Assembly: GCA_027487485.1 (NCBI GenBank)
Contig: JAIYDN010000018.1
Coordinates: 186,001-250,000, forward strand
Direction of reading: 5' to 3'
Length of the DNA stretch: 64,000 bases
Source: Planctomycetaceae bacterium
GTDB taxonomy: Bacteria; Planctomycetota; Planctomycetia; Pirellulales; Pirellulaceae
The first letter of the stretch is position 1. The number at the start of each line of letters is the position of its first letter. The notes under the pieces were generated by a model. That model searched no databases and was not told the origin of the DNA. It saw only the letters and a list, made by a program, of their open reading frames with translations. Made by a program: the position numbers and the translations under genes. Shown here one piece after another: positions 49,464-59,500 of the stretch.

Positions 49464-50510
49464 ATGTCACTTCGAGCTTGGAAATCTCTTGCCATGGTTT
49501 TATTCGATCTTCGTTCCAGAATCGCATTGATCCTGGTTGTTTTGGCGTTCGCATCAACTGCATCGAATTTGAACGCGGAGCAATGGGCTCGAAAAATGTT
49601 CACCGAAACGCATCATGATTTCGGAGTGGTCAGCCGCAATGCCAAAACGGAGCATACGTTCACGATTGAAAATTGCTTCGAAGAAGACGTACATATTGTC
49701 GCTGTTCGAAGCAGTTGCGGTTGCACGACTCCCATTCTTTCGAAGAAAACGCTGAAAGCCTGGGAAAAAGGCGAACTAATTGCTCAGTTCAACACGCGTT
49801 CATTCATCGGCACCAAGAGCGCAGAAATCACCTTGGTCATCGATAAGCCGTACTATGCCGAGGTCAAACTGACGGTTGGCGGAACCATTCGATCGGACAT
49901 TGTTGTAGAACCCGGCGAGGTTCGGTTCGGAGACGTTGACCAAGGCACCTCCAAGACAGTCGACTTAAAGATCTCCTACGCTGGGCGACGTGACTGGAAG
50001 ATCATGGATATCCGTGGAGACAGTGACTTTCTTGAAGTTCGCTTGGATCCCGTGCAACGGCAAGGTTCGCTGACCAATTATGTATTGCACATTAAAATCA
50101 AGGATAACGCGGCCGTCGGAGAATTGATGGACGAATTGGTGGTCGTTACCAACGACGAGAAGAATGACATGTTTACTCTGCCCGTTTCTGGACGGATCAT
50201 TCCTCCGATCTCGATTTCCCCCACGTTTGTTACGATGGGAGACGTGGGAAAAGGCAAGACTTCGCAACAGAAACTGATCGTGCGAGCCAAGAAACCGTTT
50301 CAAATCGCCAGCGTCGACTGCGAAGACAAACGATTCGAATTTGCTATCCCAGCCGGCGCACGTTCCGTTCATATTCTACCTTTCACCTTTCGAAGCGAGT
50401 TGTTGACACCGGAAGATGACGGTTCTTTAAAGAAGGTCATACTCGTTCGCACATCGCTAGGAGAAGAAATGACTGCGGAGGCAACCGTTTCCGGTCGAGT
50501 CGTCAACTAG
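49464..50510 (+). CDS. DUF1573 (Ig-like, C-G-C-T) secreted protein
   Basis: 348 residues from ATG 49464 with GGAAG about eight bases upstream; an upstream start adds ten residues. The signal peptide is SRIALILVVLAFASTASNLNA. The DUF1573 motif RSSCGCTTPILSKK follows an HDFGVVSRNAKTEHTFTIEN opening, then three Ig-like segments. DUF1573 proteins are exported and often occur in multiples in planctomycetes and Bacteroidetes; function unknown. A 12-bp direct repeat (CGTCAACTAGTC twice) overlaps the stop region. Confidence 0.88.
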   Translation: MSLRAWKSLAMVLFDLRSRIALILVVLAFASTASNLNAEQWARKMFTETHHDFGVVSRNAKTEHTFTIENCFEEDVHIVAVRSSCGCTTPILSKKTLKAWEKGELIAQFNTRSFIGTKSAEITLVIDKPYYAEVKLTVGGTIRSDIVVEPGEVRFGDVDQGTSKTVDLKISYAGRRDWKIMDIRGDSDFLEVRLDPVQRQGSLTNYVLHIKIKDNAAVGELMDELVVVTNDEKNDMFTLPVSGRIIPPISISPTFVTMGDVGKGKTSQQKLIVRAKKPFQIASVDCEDKRFEFAIPAGARSVHILPFTFRSELLTPEDDGSLKKVILVRTSLGEEMTAEATVSGRVVN

Positions 50511-50590
50511 TCGTGGCGTCAACTAGTCCAGCGAAGCCAAGTTGAATTCATGGCGGCGAACGACCGAACCCATACACAACAGGCGTTATC

Positions 50591-51988
50591 TTGGAAAATC
50601 TCATCGTGGTTCGTCCGGATTGGCTTGTGCCAATGGAACAACCGCCGATTCACCAAGGTTTTCTTGTTCTTCAGCACAATCAGATTCAGTATCTAGGGCA
50701 AGACCTCCCCAGCCAATTCGAGAACGTTCCCCAGATCCGTTTAGTTGACTATGCGATCTTACCTGGGTTGATCAACAGCCATTGCCATCTCGAGTTTAGC
50801 GATCTGACAGTGCCGATTTCGGCTGAAAAATCTTTTGCCAGTTGGATTCAATCCGTGATCCGACATCGCGCGACCGCAGCGCCAGCCCCTTCCGAGCGAA
50901 TGTCCCTGAGACGAGATGCGATGGATCAGGGGATCAAAGAATCGTACGAATGTGGTGTTCGCTGGATTGTGGACATGACCACTTCGCCATGGCAAGCCGA
51001 GTGGATCGAATCATCCGTGATAGCGATCGCACAGGCAACTCGTTCGTCGGCAAAGCATGTGTGGGCACCAACGATTCCGATCTCGGTGCAACCATGCATC
51101 GAACTGGTCGATGTGAACGAAACTCGACTCGAACAAACGCGTTCCTTTGCCGATTCGCTCTACCAGTCCGAGGCCCCAAAAAAAACTAGCTTAAGCCCCT
51201 TGGGCCGATTGGGGCTTGCACCTCACTCCCCTTATACAGCGTCAACCGAGCTTACACGATGGAGTCAACGCAAATCCTTTGAGCAGCATCGACTTGTCGC
51301 AATGCATTTGGCAGAATCCTTGGATGAAATGCAATGGATTGAGAAACAGGAGGGGCCTTTCGAAAGTCTGATGCGGCCGTTTCTCAATGAGAACTACAGG
51401 TCGGGCTTAGGCAGTATTGCGGAACGCTTGCATTGCCTCTCCCAGTCATGGAGGAGCTTGGTCGTTCACGGAAACTACCTGACCGATTCCGAATTAGCCT
51501 ATTTGGGTCTGGCATTTGAAAAGATGGCCATTGTTCACTGCCCTCGTACGCATGCACATTTTGGCCACCGTCGTTCTAGCGACCACGTCGATAGTGATCA
51601 TTCTAGTGGCGGGGGGTATCCTATGCAGGAACGAATTCAGATGGGAGTTCGTCATTTTCTAGGTACCGACTCACGTGCCTCGAATCCCAATCTGAACCTC
51701 TGGGCCGAGGCACAATCGGTTCGGGCAACCCAACGTGGAGTCTGCTCGTTGGATATTCTTCGAATGATCACGACCGATCCGTCCGAATTCCTACAATTGC
51801 CGGGTGGGACTGGACGGATTCAGGTGGGTTCCCAAGCGGGGTTAACGGCTGTCAAACTCAACAAAAACAAGGCTGCCACGATTTACGATGGTTTGCTTTC
51901 GCCAGAAACCACAAGTCTGCCGCTTGAGAAAGTTCTTTTGGGTGAACCAATCACTCCAGCCGCTTCCGAAATTGAGAAGTTGCGATAA
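50591..51988 (+). CDS. Amidohydrolase (cytosine deaminase/TrzN-AtzA/SsnA-like)
   Basis: 465 residues starting at TTG 50591; an ATG 14 codons later would remove conserved N-terminal sequence, so TTG is preferred. The metal and catalytic set is complete: NSHCHLEF (H-x-H), MHLAESLDE (H-x2-E-S), VHCPRTHAHFG and the final Asp in FLGTDSRASN. These enzymes deaminate or dechlorinate heterocyclic substrates such as adenosine, guanine or S-adenosylhomocysteine; substrate unknown. The gene ends 13 bases before the tRNA gene. Confidence 0.88.
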   Translation: MENLIVVRPDWLVPMEQPPIHQGFLVLQHNQIQYLGQDLPSQFENVPQIRLVDYAILPGLINSHCHLEFSDLTVPISAEKSFASWIQSVIRHRATAAPAPSERMSLRRDAMDQGIKESYECGVRWIVDMTTSPWQAEWIESSVIAIAQATRSSAKHVWAPTIPISVQPCIELVDVNETRLEQTRSFADSLYQSEAPKKTSLSPLGRLGLAPHSPYTASTELTRWSQRKSFEQHRLVAMHLAESLDEMQWIEKQEGPFESLMRPFLNENYRSGLGSIAERLHCLSQSWRSLVVHGNYLTDSELAYLGLAFEKMAIVHCPRTHAHFGHRRSSDHVDSDHSSGGGYPMQERIQMGVRHFLGTDSRASNPNLNLWAEAQSVRATQRGVCSLDILRMITTDPSEFLQLPGGTGRIQVGSQAGLTAVKLNKNKAATIYDGLLSPETTSLPLEKVLLGEPITPAASEIEKLR

Positions 51989-52001
51989 ACTAGGGCTCTG
52001 C

Positions 52002-52372
52002 GGGACCGTAGCTCAACGGTTAGAGCAGGGGACTTAAGCGAAGAAAACCTAAGGCAGAACGGTAGAACTGCATTGCTATGGTGACTTCGAGCGGGTTGCA
52101 AGCGATTTTGCTAGTATTGCCAAGGAATTGGTGCTGGCGAGGCTGCTTGTAGAATCTGTCAAATTCGGGGAAGGCTTCGTTTGTTTTGGTTGAATAGAAC
52201 CACAATAAATTGCTAATCCCGAGCCAAGCCGCCTTAGGCGGAAGGTGTAGAGACCAGACGGCAGACACGTAAAGTGAAGGTATGGTCCAGACCACAAACT
52301 CGAAAGAGGCGGCGAAAGCCGTGGTTGGTAAGCATAATCCCTTGGTTGCAGGTTCGAATCCTGCCGGTCCTA
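52002..52372 (+). tRNA. tRNA-Ile(CAU), interrupted by a group I intron in the anticodon loop
   Basis: The 5' exon (52002-52034) gives the acceptor strand GGGACCG, the D arm (GCTC...GAGC) and the anticodon stem GGGGA followed by CT. The 3' exon (52333-52372) gives CATAA, the stem TCCCT, a five-base variable loop, the T arm GCAGG-TTCGAAT-CCTGC and the acceptor strand CGGTCCT with discriminator A (no encoded CCA). Joined, the loop reads CTCATAA, anticodon CAU, and the sequence closely resembles bacterial tRNA-Ile2, whose C34 becomes lysidine. tRNA-Met is less likely given the CTCATAATC context. Exon borders are inferred and could shift by a base or two. The short variable loop excludes tRNA-Leu. 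Confidence 0.85.
52035..52332 (+). ncRNA. Group I intron (tRNA type, IC3-like) within tRNA-Ile(CAU)
   Basis: About 298 bases. Core elements are in order: P (TCAAATTCGGGGAAGG, near 52159-52175), Q (TGCTAATCCCGAGCCAAGCC, 52211-52230), R (GGTGTAGAGACCAGACGGCA, near 52244-52263) and S (GTGAAGGTATGGTCCAG, 52274-52290). The Azoarcus tRNA-Ile intron shows the same P, Q, R and S landmarks. Downstream, ACCAC (52291-52295) pairs with GTGGT (52321-52325) and encloses two GAAA-tetraloop hairpins (CTC-GAAA-GAG and CGGC-GAAA-GCCG). The final base is G. There is no endonuclease gene. The P1/IGS pairing is not clear, so the exact 5' splice site is inferred. Confidence 0.88.
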
Positions 52373-52446
52373 TTTTCTTTTCTTGCATTGCATCTTGAAG
52401 TGCTCGGGTGCAACTTGAGCGAGCCCTTTTCGACCTAATCCTACCC

Positions 52447-53109
52447 ATGACCCACCCCATCGACACCCCTCCGACCCAAGACCATTTGAAGCCCCATGCC
52501 GATTCGATCCAGGGCTTGAAGCGAGTCGGGGCTCAACTGTGGAACCGAGGCTGGTCGCTTGGCACCTCGAGCAACTACAGCGTTGTCGTTGACCGAGCCC
52601 CGTTAACGCTGTTGATCACCGCCAGTGGAAAAGACAAAGGGCATCTGGGAAGTGACGATTTTGTTTTGGTTGACCATTTGGGACAATTAGCGCTTCCAGG
52701 CCAAGCCAAAAGCAGTGCCGAAACGTTGCTTCACTGCACAGCCGCTCAGCATTGCGGGGCGGGAGCCGTACTTCACACTCATAGCGTTTGGGGAACATTG
52801 CTTTCGCAGCATTTCTTCGCCTTGGGCGGAATCCGATTGGAGGGTTTTGAAATGCTCAAAGGTTTGGAGGGGGTGACGACCCATGAGTCTTCCGTTTGGC
52901 TACCCATTTTTGACAACACTCAAGACATTCCAGCCCTGCAACGGCAAGTCGTCGAGTACTTGCAAAAGAATCCGAATGAGAAATGCTGGGGTTATCTTAT
53001 AAGACGTCATGGGCTCTACACCTGGGGCAAAGACTTAGCCGAAGCCACGCGTCATATCGAGGTTATTGAGTTCCTTCTGGAATGTGTCGGGCGGACGCTG
53101 CATCGTTAG
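52447..53109 (+). CDS. mtnB: Class II aldolase family, methylthioribulose-1-phosphate dehydratase-like
   Basis: 220 residues from ATG 52447; GTG 52408 would add 13 residues. Class II aldolase/MtnB features are GWSLGTSSNYSVV (related to the GW-x-x-TSGN-x-S motif), ITASGKDKGHL, SAETLLHCTAAQ (catalytic Glu) and zinc ligands in VLHTHSVWGTLLS with a further His in RRHGLYTWGKDL. It would act in the methionine salvage pathway, dehydrating 5-methylthioribulose-1-phosphate. No other mtn gene is nearby. Confidence 0.85.
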   Translation: MTHPIDTPPTQDHLKPHADSIQGLKRVGAQLWNRGWSLGTSSNYSVVVDRAPLTLLITASGKDKGHLGSDDFVLVDHLGQLALPGQAKSSAETLLHCTAAQHCGAGAVLHTHSVWGTLLSQHFFALGGIRLEGFEMLKGLEGVTTHESSVWLPIFDNTQDIPALQRQVVEYLQKNPNEKCWGYLIRRHGLYTWGKDLAEATRHIEVIEFLLECVGRTLHR

Positions 53110-53190
53110 TCCGGCTTGCGTACGATGATCTCTTCTGATCGCGGGCTGCAGTTCCGCGTTCTAATTTTGGCAAAGACCGAAGTCAAGCTC

Positions 53191-53688
53191 TCACGACGAA
53201 GACCGACTGTCTCGCTCATCATTGAGGACCTGGTCAATCACGATGCAGGTACAGAGGATTGGGATTTCATCAATTCCGTCTGCGATGGAAACACCATAGC
53301 TGTCGGTCCAAGCCCAGAATTTCTTACTAACAGTCGCAACGACTCTTCCTTCACGAACGAAGGTGAACTCATGGCACCAGAACGAGCCGTCGATGGTGTA
53401 GTCATTTGGTCCAGGAACATCCAGCGTGAATTTCTTGTTGAACCAAGTCCATTCCTTGACTACTTCGGCGAATTCCTGGCCTCGTACGAAGATTTGATAT
53501 CGAGGTTTCCAAGACAGCAATGTTTGGCTGATCCGAGCAATCTCGTTCCCCTCGAAATCTTGGAACGAGAGGTTGTCTCCCCAAGAGAAAACGCTTCCCT
53601 TTACATGGTAAACGGGATGGTCATCCGAATTCAAAATCGAGAAGGTATCACCCCAAGACCAAAACTTCTCTTTAATTCGAAAGTGCAT
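53191..53688 (-). CDS. LURP-one-related (LOR / tubby-like) family protein
   Basis: 165 residues from ATG 53688, with AAGGA six bases upstream; the longer open frame lacks a comparable site. The family pattern is clear: FRIKEKFWSWGDTFSILNSDDHPVYHVKGSVFSWGDNLSF and later KKFWAWTDSYGVSI, a 12-strand barrel around a central helix related to phospholipid scramblases. In bacteria the function is unknown. Alone on this strand, convergent with mtnB. Confidence 0.85.
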   Translation of the reverse strand: MHFRIKEKFWSWGDTFSILNSDDHPVYHVKGSVFSWGDNLSFQDFEGNEIARISQTLLSWKPRYQIFVRGQEFAEVVKEWTWFNKKFTLDVPGPNDYTIDGSFWCHEFTFVREGRVVATVSKKFWAWTDSYGVSIADGIDEIPILCTCIVIDQVLNDERDSRSSS

Positions 53689-53939
53689 GCGGGGTCCTTG
53701 GAAGAAAGTTATTGTTGTGGCCTGTTGAACTCGGTTTCGACAAATTCGAGCATAACAAAACACCAGCGTTTTTCAAAAGGTTCTGTCTAGCAATCTTTAC
53801 GCAGCAGGCTTATCACAATCCCGCATAGGCTTGCTAGGTTCATGTCCTCCGCTGTTTGCAAGATCTCAAGGAAGACACATTGATTTGGTTTATACGTTTC
53901 TGCAAAGACGAAACGGAGTACCGAATTTCGCGGACGGTT

Positions 53940-54242
53940 TTACTGAGGCCTAATCGGTGTTTTTGCATCTTTGCCGATAACGGTGGTCCACGCTCGAACC
54001 CTCCAGTTCGTTACCAGACCGTTCTTTACGTAGGGATCGTTCTCTGCAAAGGCCATCACATCATTCGAATTCTCGGTGTCGAACAACAACATGGCGCCGT
54101 CCACGGGTTCAGCAAAAGCGCCTCCGATTAATAGTTCGCCTCGGTCGTGAGCTTCCCAAGCCAAACGTAAGTGCTCCTGACGAAAAGGACCACGACGTTC
54201 CAAGATATCAGGTACATAGTCGTACATCAACAAAAAATGCAT
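53940..54242 (-). CDS. YCII-related (YciI-like) domain protein
   Basis: 100 residues from ATG 54242. The YCII pattern is MHFLLMYDYVPDILERRGPFRQEHLRLAWEAHDRGELLIGGAFA, with His in RQEHL and the second half DVMAFAENDPYVKNGLVTNWRVRAW. The D-P-Y motif is typical. A ferredoxin-like small protein with possible enzymatic role; substrate unknown. Confidence 0.88.
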   Translation of the reverse strand: MHFLLMYDYVPDILERRGPFRQEHLRLAWEAHDRGELLIGGAFAEPVDGAMLLFDTENSNDVMAFAENDPYVKNGLVTNWRVRAWTTVIGKDAKTPIRPQ

Positions 54243-54660
54243 AGTCTCTTCTTCTAAGTTAAGGGGGTCGTTCAATGACTGTCTAAAACAAAGGTGATCA
54301 GAAGGCTAATGGCCACCCGCTAAAGATCCCAGTGGCATTGTAAGGCTTATTCCGAAGCTTTGTAACGACACCCGCTGGAACGGCATTCAGGTACTTTCTA
54401 TTGAGCATTCTGCGATGTTTGTTTTTGCAGGGAATCCGTAACGCGGCTAGCGCCCACGGCTCAAGAAAGCCATCCTGGCTTCGCATCCGATGTGCCACAC
54501 TAGAGATACTGCACAATCTGAGTAACTTGCGCAATCTATTCTTCCTTGGGAATCTTTTCGGAACGGGTCAAGTTTGCCTTTTAGCCGGTTCGATAACACG
54601 AAAGCGGGATGACTCTCCCGCCTGGGTAAAGATTTCCGCTTGCATCGACAGGCACGTTCG
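54243..54660. other. Intergenic region with dispersed repeat
   Basis: 418 bases upstream of the BBP7 gene. Minus-strand frames here have no homology I can see. The region contains the second copy of the 23-bp repeat (54442-54464). The promoter of the BBP7 gene should lie near the right end. Confidence 0.5.
54442..54464 (+). repeat. Dispersed 23-bp repeat, copy 2
   Basis: CGCGGCTAGCGCCCACGGCT followed by CAA differs from the copy at 41061-41083 only by A for G at position 15. Both lie between genes in the same orientation, about 13 kb apart. Confidence 0.75.
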
Positions 54661-56253
54661 ATGCGAGTCTCCGGCCTCAAAACAATGGAAGCAACAGTCG
54701 TGAATCGCTTAACCTCCCTACTCCTCGTAATGACCCTTGTGGTTGGCAATGCGTATGGCCAGGGCCAGGCGTCTCGCCGCTCAGCAAACAACTCCACAGT
54801 TCGAGTTGCTGAAAACCCCGTTGTACCAGCTCGTTCGAGTTCGGTGCCTCGGCCTGCAAAACCTGCGGGGCGCGTCGTTTCACACAGTGTTGTTGTCCCG
54901 TCCGAAATGGGCGAGGAAGTCGTTTACGAAGACGATTCCGAAAGCATTGTGCTTGGCGATTCCTACGATCCGAATGAAGGGCTCGCTGAAATCGGCGGAG
55001 GGTGTGCATCTTGCGGCGACGAAGGTTGCAGTTCGTGTGGAACCAGCTGCGAAAGCCCGTTCGGTTTTGATCTATGCAACCCAGGTGGATTCGACGGCCG
55101 ACAGCTTTGTATCGCCTTGCCTTCGCACGGTTGGGTGAGTGTCGAGTACCTCATGTGGTACCAATCTGGAATGGAAACGCCAGCATTGGTGACAACTTCG
55201 CCTGCAGGAACTGCTCGAGAGAACGCAGGGGTTTTGTTTCGAAACCCAGCAACTTCGACAACACTCTACGGCGGTGACAACGATATCTTGTCGGACCGAA
55301 TGAGCGGCACTCGAGTGCGTTTCGGCTGGTGGTTTGCCAACAACCCGATGCTTGGTATCGAAGGTGAATACTTGGGCTTCAATACAAAAACAGAGAACTT
55401 TGATAGCGGTCTGTCGACAGGCGTTGCGCCACAGCCGATTCTAGCACGTCCCTTTTACAACGCACGAACAGGACTCGACGATTCCGAATTAGTTGCTTTT
55501 CCAAATGTTCTGACAGGCCGGGTCACAACTCAGGCGACCACCAAACTGGACGGTGCGGCGGTTCGATTCCGAAAAATCATGTGCTGCAGCAGTGGCTCCA
55601 GTTTCTCACCTATCGCGTGCGGTCCGGTACCTTCCCAGTCACGAATCGATGCGACTTTAGGTTGGAGATTTTACCAACTGAAAGAAAGTCTTGGAATTAC
55701 GGAAGATCTAAGCACCTTCAATAGAAACGCGGACCAAGGTGGTGGAGACTTCCTAATCAATGACAGCTTTAGCACTCGAAATCAATTCAACGGTGCTGAG
55801 CTAGGATTTCAATGGACTGGTCGTCGAGGATACTGGTCGCTGGATGCACTGATGCGAATGGGGATTGGAAACATGAAGCAAGAAGTCATGATCCAAGGCA
55901 ATACTGTAAGGACACCTGCAGGGGTTGCAGCTCTTCCTGCAGAGCAAGGAGGATTGCTAGCACAACGAACCAATATCGGAACTCACACACGAAACCAATT
56001 TGGCATCGTTCCTGAATTGGGTGCAACCCTTGGGTATCAAGTGACTCAAAACCTTCGCTTGACCGCTGGTTACTCCTTCATCTACTTCAGCAATGTAGTT
56101 CGCCCAGGGGACCAAATCGATACAACCGTTAATCCAAACTTGATGCCTCCCGAGAATCCCGTCGAAACTGCATTCTTGAACCCCAGGTTTGCCTTCCAAC
56201 AAACCGATTATTGGGTACAGGGACTTAGTCTTGGTGGAGAGTATCGCTGGTAG
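54661..56253 (+). CDS. BBP7-type outer-membrane beta-barrel protein
   Basis: 530 residues from ATG 54661 (AGG nine bases upstream); ATG 54685 is an alternative. The signal peptide is LTSLLLVMTLVVGNAYGQ. A Cys-rich segment (GGGCASCGDEGCSSCGTSCESPFGFDLC) precedes the barrel, then GWVSVEYLMWYQSGMETPALVTTSP and alternating beta strands with the MRVRFGWWFANNPMLGIEGEYLGF pattern. The C-terminal residue is Trp in YWVQGLSLGGEYRW, typical of barrel ends (aromatic). BBP7 is a planctomycete-expanded family thought to form outer-membrane barrels. The role (porin or structural) is unknown. Confidence 0.85.
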   Translation: MRVSGLKTMEATVVNRLTSLLLVMTLVVGNAYGQGQASRRSANNSTVRVAENPVVPARSSSVPRPAKPAGRVVSHSVVVPSEMGEEVVYEDDSESIVLGDSYDPNEGLAEIGGGCASCGDEGCSSCGTSCESPFGFDLCNPGGFDGRQLCIALPSHGWVSVEYLMWYQSGMETPALVTTSPAGTARENAGVLFRNPATSTTLYGGDNDILSDRMSGTRVRFGWWFANNPMLGIEGEYLGFNTKTENFDSGLSTGVAPQPILARPFYNARTGLDDSELVAFPNVLTGRVTTQATTKLDGAAVRFRKIMCCSSGSSFSPIACGPVPSQSRIDATLGWRFYQLKESLGITEDLSTFNRNADQGGGDFLINDSFSTRNQFNGAELGFQWTGRRGYWSLDALMRMGIGNMKQEVMIQGNTVRTPAGVAALPAEQGGLLAQRTNIGTHTRNQFGIVPELGATLGYQVTQNLRLTAGYSFIYFSNVVRPGDQIDTTVNPNLMPPENPVETAFLNPRFAFQQTDYWVQGLSLGGEYRW

Positions 56254-56509
56254 TCACGGACGTGATTGCAAGCAAACGAAATCAGACTCAAGGGCTCCCA
56301 GGATGTAAATCTTGCTAGCCCTTAGTCATTTGGATCCTTCCAATTCGATAATCCCGGGACGTCACGAGAGCGTCCGAAGCGAAAACAGTTCAAACAAGTA
56401 TTCAAGCAAACACGGTAGGCAGGGACGCTGATTAGTGGCGGAACGATTCCTAGGAAGGGAGCGTTCACCAGCGAAGCCCGAGCCGCCAAATAACCATGGA
56501 GCGTTAACG

Positions 56510-59500
56510 ATGGCCGGACTTTTCAATCGACTCTATGCAATGTTGAGTGGCTCGCGAACAAATCGCAGTATCGAAGCAAAGAAAACAACCGGTCGTCGAC
56601 GTCTCAAGATGGAGATGCTAGAAAACCGCTTTCCGATGGATGCGACCATCTCGGGCGTTGTCTTTAACGACCTCAATGGAAACGGCGTCCAGTTAGGGGC
56701 TGGGGAAGTTGGAATTGGCGGAGTAACGCTTCAACTGTTCAACGATGTCAACAACAATCAAGCGTACGACGCGGCAACAGATACGTTGGTAGGTTCAGCT
56801 ACCAGCAGTTCCAATCCCGGTACTCTCGGAAATTACTCGTTTAATGTGCCAGCCGTCGGACGCTATCTTGTACGTCAGACACCAACGCCTGGATTTGCAC
56901 AACTTTCCACACAGCGAACTCAAGCGGTTGAAATAACCGCTTTGGAGTTTGCGCAAAGCACGATTGTTACGACGGTAGATACTTTCGATGCTCAGCCTCA
57001 ATTGATCTCCGTTTTGACAGCCAATCCGATTACAGACAGTGCAACCGATGCAGGCATCATTGGGTCTGAACGTGACTTAGTAGCGAGCCGTTCGTCGGGA
57101 ACCGGCGACTTTCAAATCGGTGTCGATCAAGGCAACAACAATCTGTTGCGCATTTCAACGGACGGCGCAACAACAGGTGTTGCCAGGATCATTTATGACG
57201 GAAATGGAGCGGCCGACGTCGATGTTTCCCTAGCCGACGGGGCTTTCGCGCCCGCTGTTGATATTACTTCTGGCGGGACAGCAGTTGGAATGAGAATTGA
57301 TATGGCGGTCGACGCGAACGGGGCGTCAGCCGAGATCATTCTAAGAAGCGCCGGCGGTTCATCGACCACGGGACAAGTCGCGATCCCGCAAGTGGGCGCT
57401 GCGATCCCCGTTTTCTTCTCGTTTGGCGCTGGTGTCAATCCGTTCACAGGAACTGCTAACCTTGCGGCAATCACTTCTATTGAATTGGTAATTCGTTCCA
57501 ATCCCAGTGCCGACATCGACATTGATCAGGTAGGAACATTCAGACCGTTCAACGAAACGATTAGCTTGGCCAACGTTCCAGCAATGACCATTGGAAATCA
57601 AGTCTTTGCAGATCGAAACAACAATGGTGTGTTTGACAACACAGGTGGTTCACCTGAAGTTGGCCTGTCGGGCATCACGGTCCAGCTTTTTGCAGACACC
57701 AACAGCAACGGAACTTTCCAATCGGGAACCGACTTGGCCGCTTTGGATTCTTCAGGTAATGCAATCGCCGCGACCACGGATAGCAACGGTCTCTACACGT
57801 TCACCAATTTAGCACCAGGAGCCTACTTTGTTGTTATTCCGTCCAGCCAGGTAGGACCCAACTTCGTAGTTAGCTCAACGACTCCAGCTGGTACGAATAA
57901 CGTAAATAAAGGTGTTGCGGCTGCAGTTGGCGTCGTGAGCTCTTTGGTGACATTGGTTGCAGGATCCGCACCAACGACGGACGGTGACAGCGATGTAAAC
58001 ACCGACCTGAGTGTTGATATTGGTTTAGTTCCACAATTCGACTTAACTGTTACGAAAACAACGGCTTCGACAGTAGCCGTAACGGGTTCGACAATCACCT
58101 ACACAGTTACTGCTCGAAACGATGGTCCTGCGGCCGTCTCGGGTGTTGGCATTTTGGATAACATTCCCGATGGACTGCGAGTTATATCCGTAACGCCGGT
58201 TGGTTCCGATGTCATCAACATCCCTGCCTCAGCAAGCGATACCAACCCGCTCAATCCAGATGACATTAGCATTACGATTGGCACTCTGGCTCAAAGTGCT
58301 ACAGCTCAGCGAACCTATTCCATCGTGGCTGAAGTGCTTCCTATCACCACCGGAACTGGCACACCTGCCGCATTGGTGAACACGGTTACGATCAGTGGAT
58401 TGGGAACGGAGCTACAAACGCTCACCAACACCGCCACCGTCTCGTTGCCTGTTCAACTGTTGAATGACTTGGTTGTAACGAAAACGATCACAACCAATCC
58501 AGCTTCGACGGCGACACCTGCGATTGCAGCCCCGGGCTCCACGATTACTTATACAGTCGTCGGACGAAACGACGGGCCATCTCGAGCGACGACCGTTCGC
58601 ATTCTTGACAACGTTCCAGACGGGATTCAAATCCTGACTGCAACCTCAAGTGACGTGACGGATACAGTCACGATACCGCCATCGGCTTTGGATACGACGC
58701 CAGCAAACGCGGACGATATCACAATTGACATGGGAGACCTGTTGATTGGTGCTGGTAATCAAACCACGATTACGATCACTGCTGTGGTATTAGCATCGAC
58801 ATCTGGCTTGTTTACCAACTCGGCGACCATTTCATCCACCAACACGACCGTCAACAGTGAAGCGGGACAAACAGGTGCCAATACCGCTCAGGTTCAAGCC
58901 AACGCACAACGGGCGATCAATTTGGTCGCCACAAAGTCGATCACGACCAACCCAGCTTCTACCGCCAATCCAGCGGTTGCAGCCCCGGGTTCGACGATTA
59001 CGTACACCATCCTGGCACGCAACGATGGACCGTTTGCAGCAACAACTGTACAAGTAGTCGATGATCTTCCCGATGGAATACGTGTCTTAAGTGCAACGCT
59101 GAATGGCACCGCTGTGACTGTGCCGGCTTCTGCATCGGACACAACCCCGGCGAACCCTGACAATATCACGTTTGCGATTGGTAATTTGGCGACAGGTACT
59201 GGAAATCAAAGTACGATTAGCATCGTTGCCGTTGTACTACCGAGCACGCTTGGGCAATTCACCAATAGTGCTGTCATCTCTGCCACTGATACCGTAGCGA
59301 ACTTTGAGTCGACGCCGGACACCGCAAACAACACTAGCTTAATAACAGCCAACGCGGTGAGAACGGTCGATTTGAGTGTTGCCAAAAACGGTCCGACAAC
59401 GGCTATCTCTGGTAACACGATTACCTACACCATGACGGCCACCAACAACGGTCCTTCGGATGCGATAGGCGTCCAAGTGGTGGACAATATTCCTGATGGA

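Noticed and set aside
50501-50528. Direct repeat CGTCAACTAGTC at the end of the DUF1573 gene
   Set aside because: A 12-bp local duplication spaced by four bases; likely slippage with no evident function and no mobile element.
52020-52466. Minus-strand open frame of 148 codons across the intron
   Set aside because: It lies antisense to the tRNA exons and group I intron core, has no domain-like sequence and only avoids stops by chance.
54298-54534. Minus-strand frame of 78 codons upstream of the BBP7 gene
   Set aside because: It crosses the dispersed repeat, lacks a ribosome binding site and a recognisable domain; might be a decayed gene but evidence is too weak.
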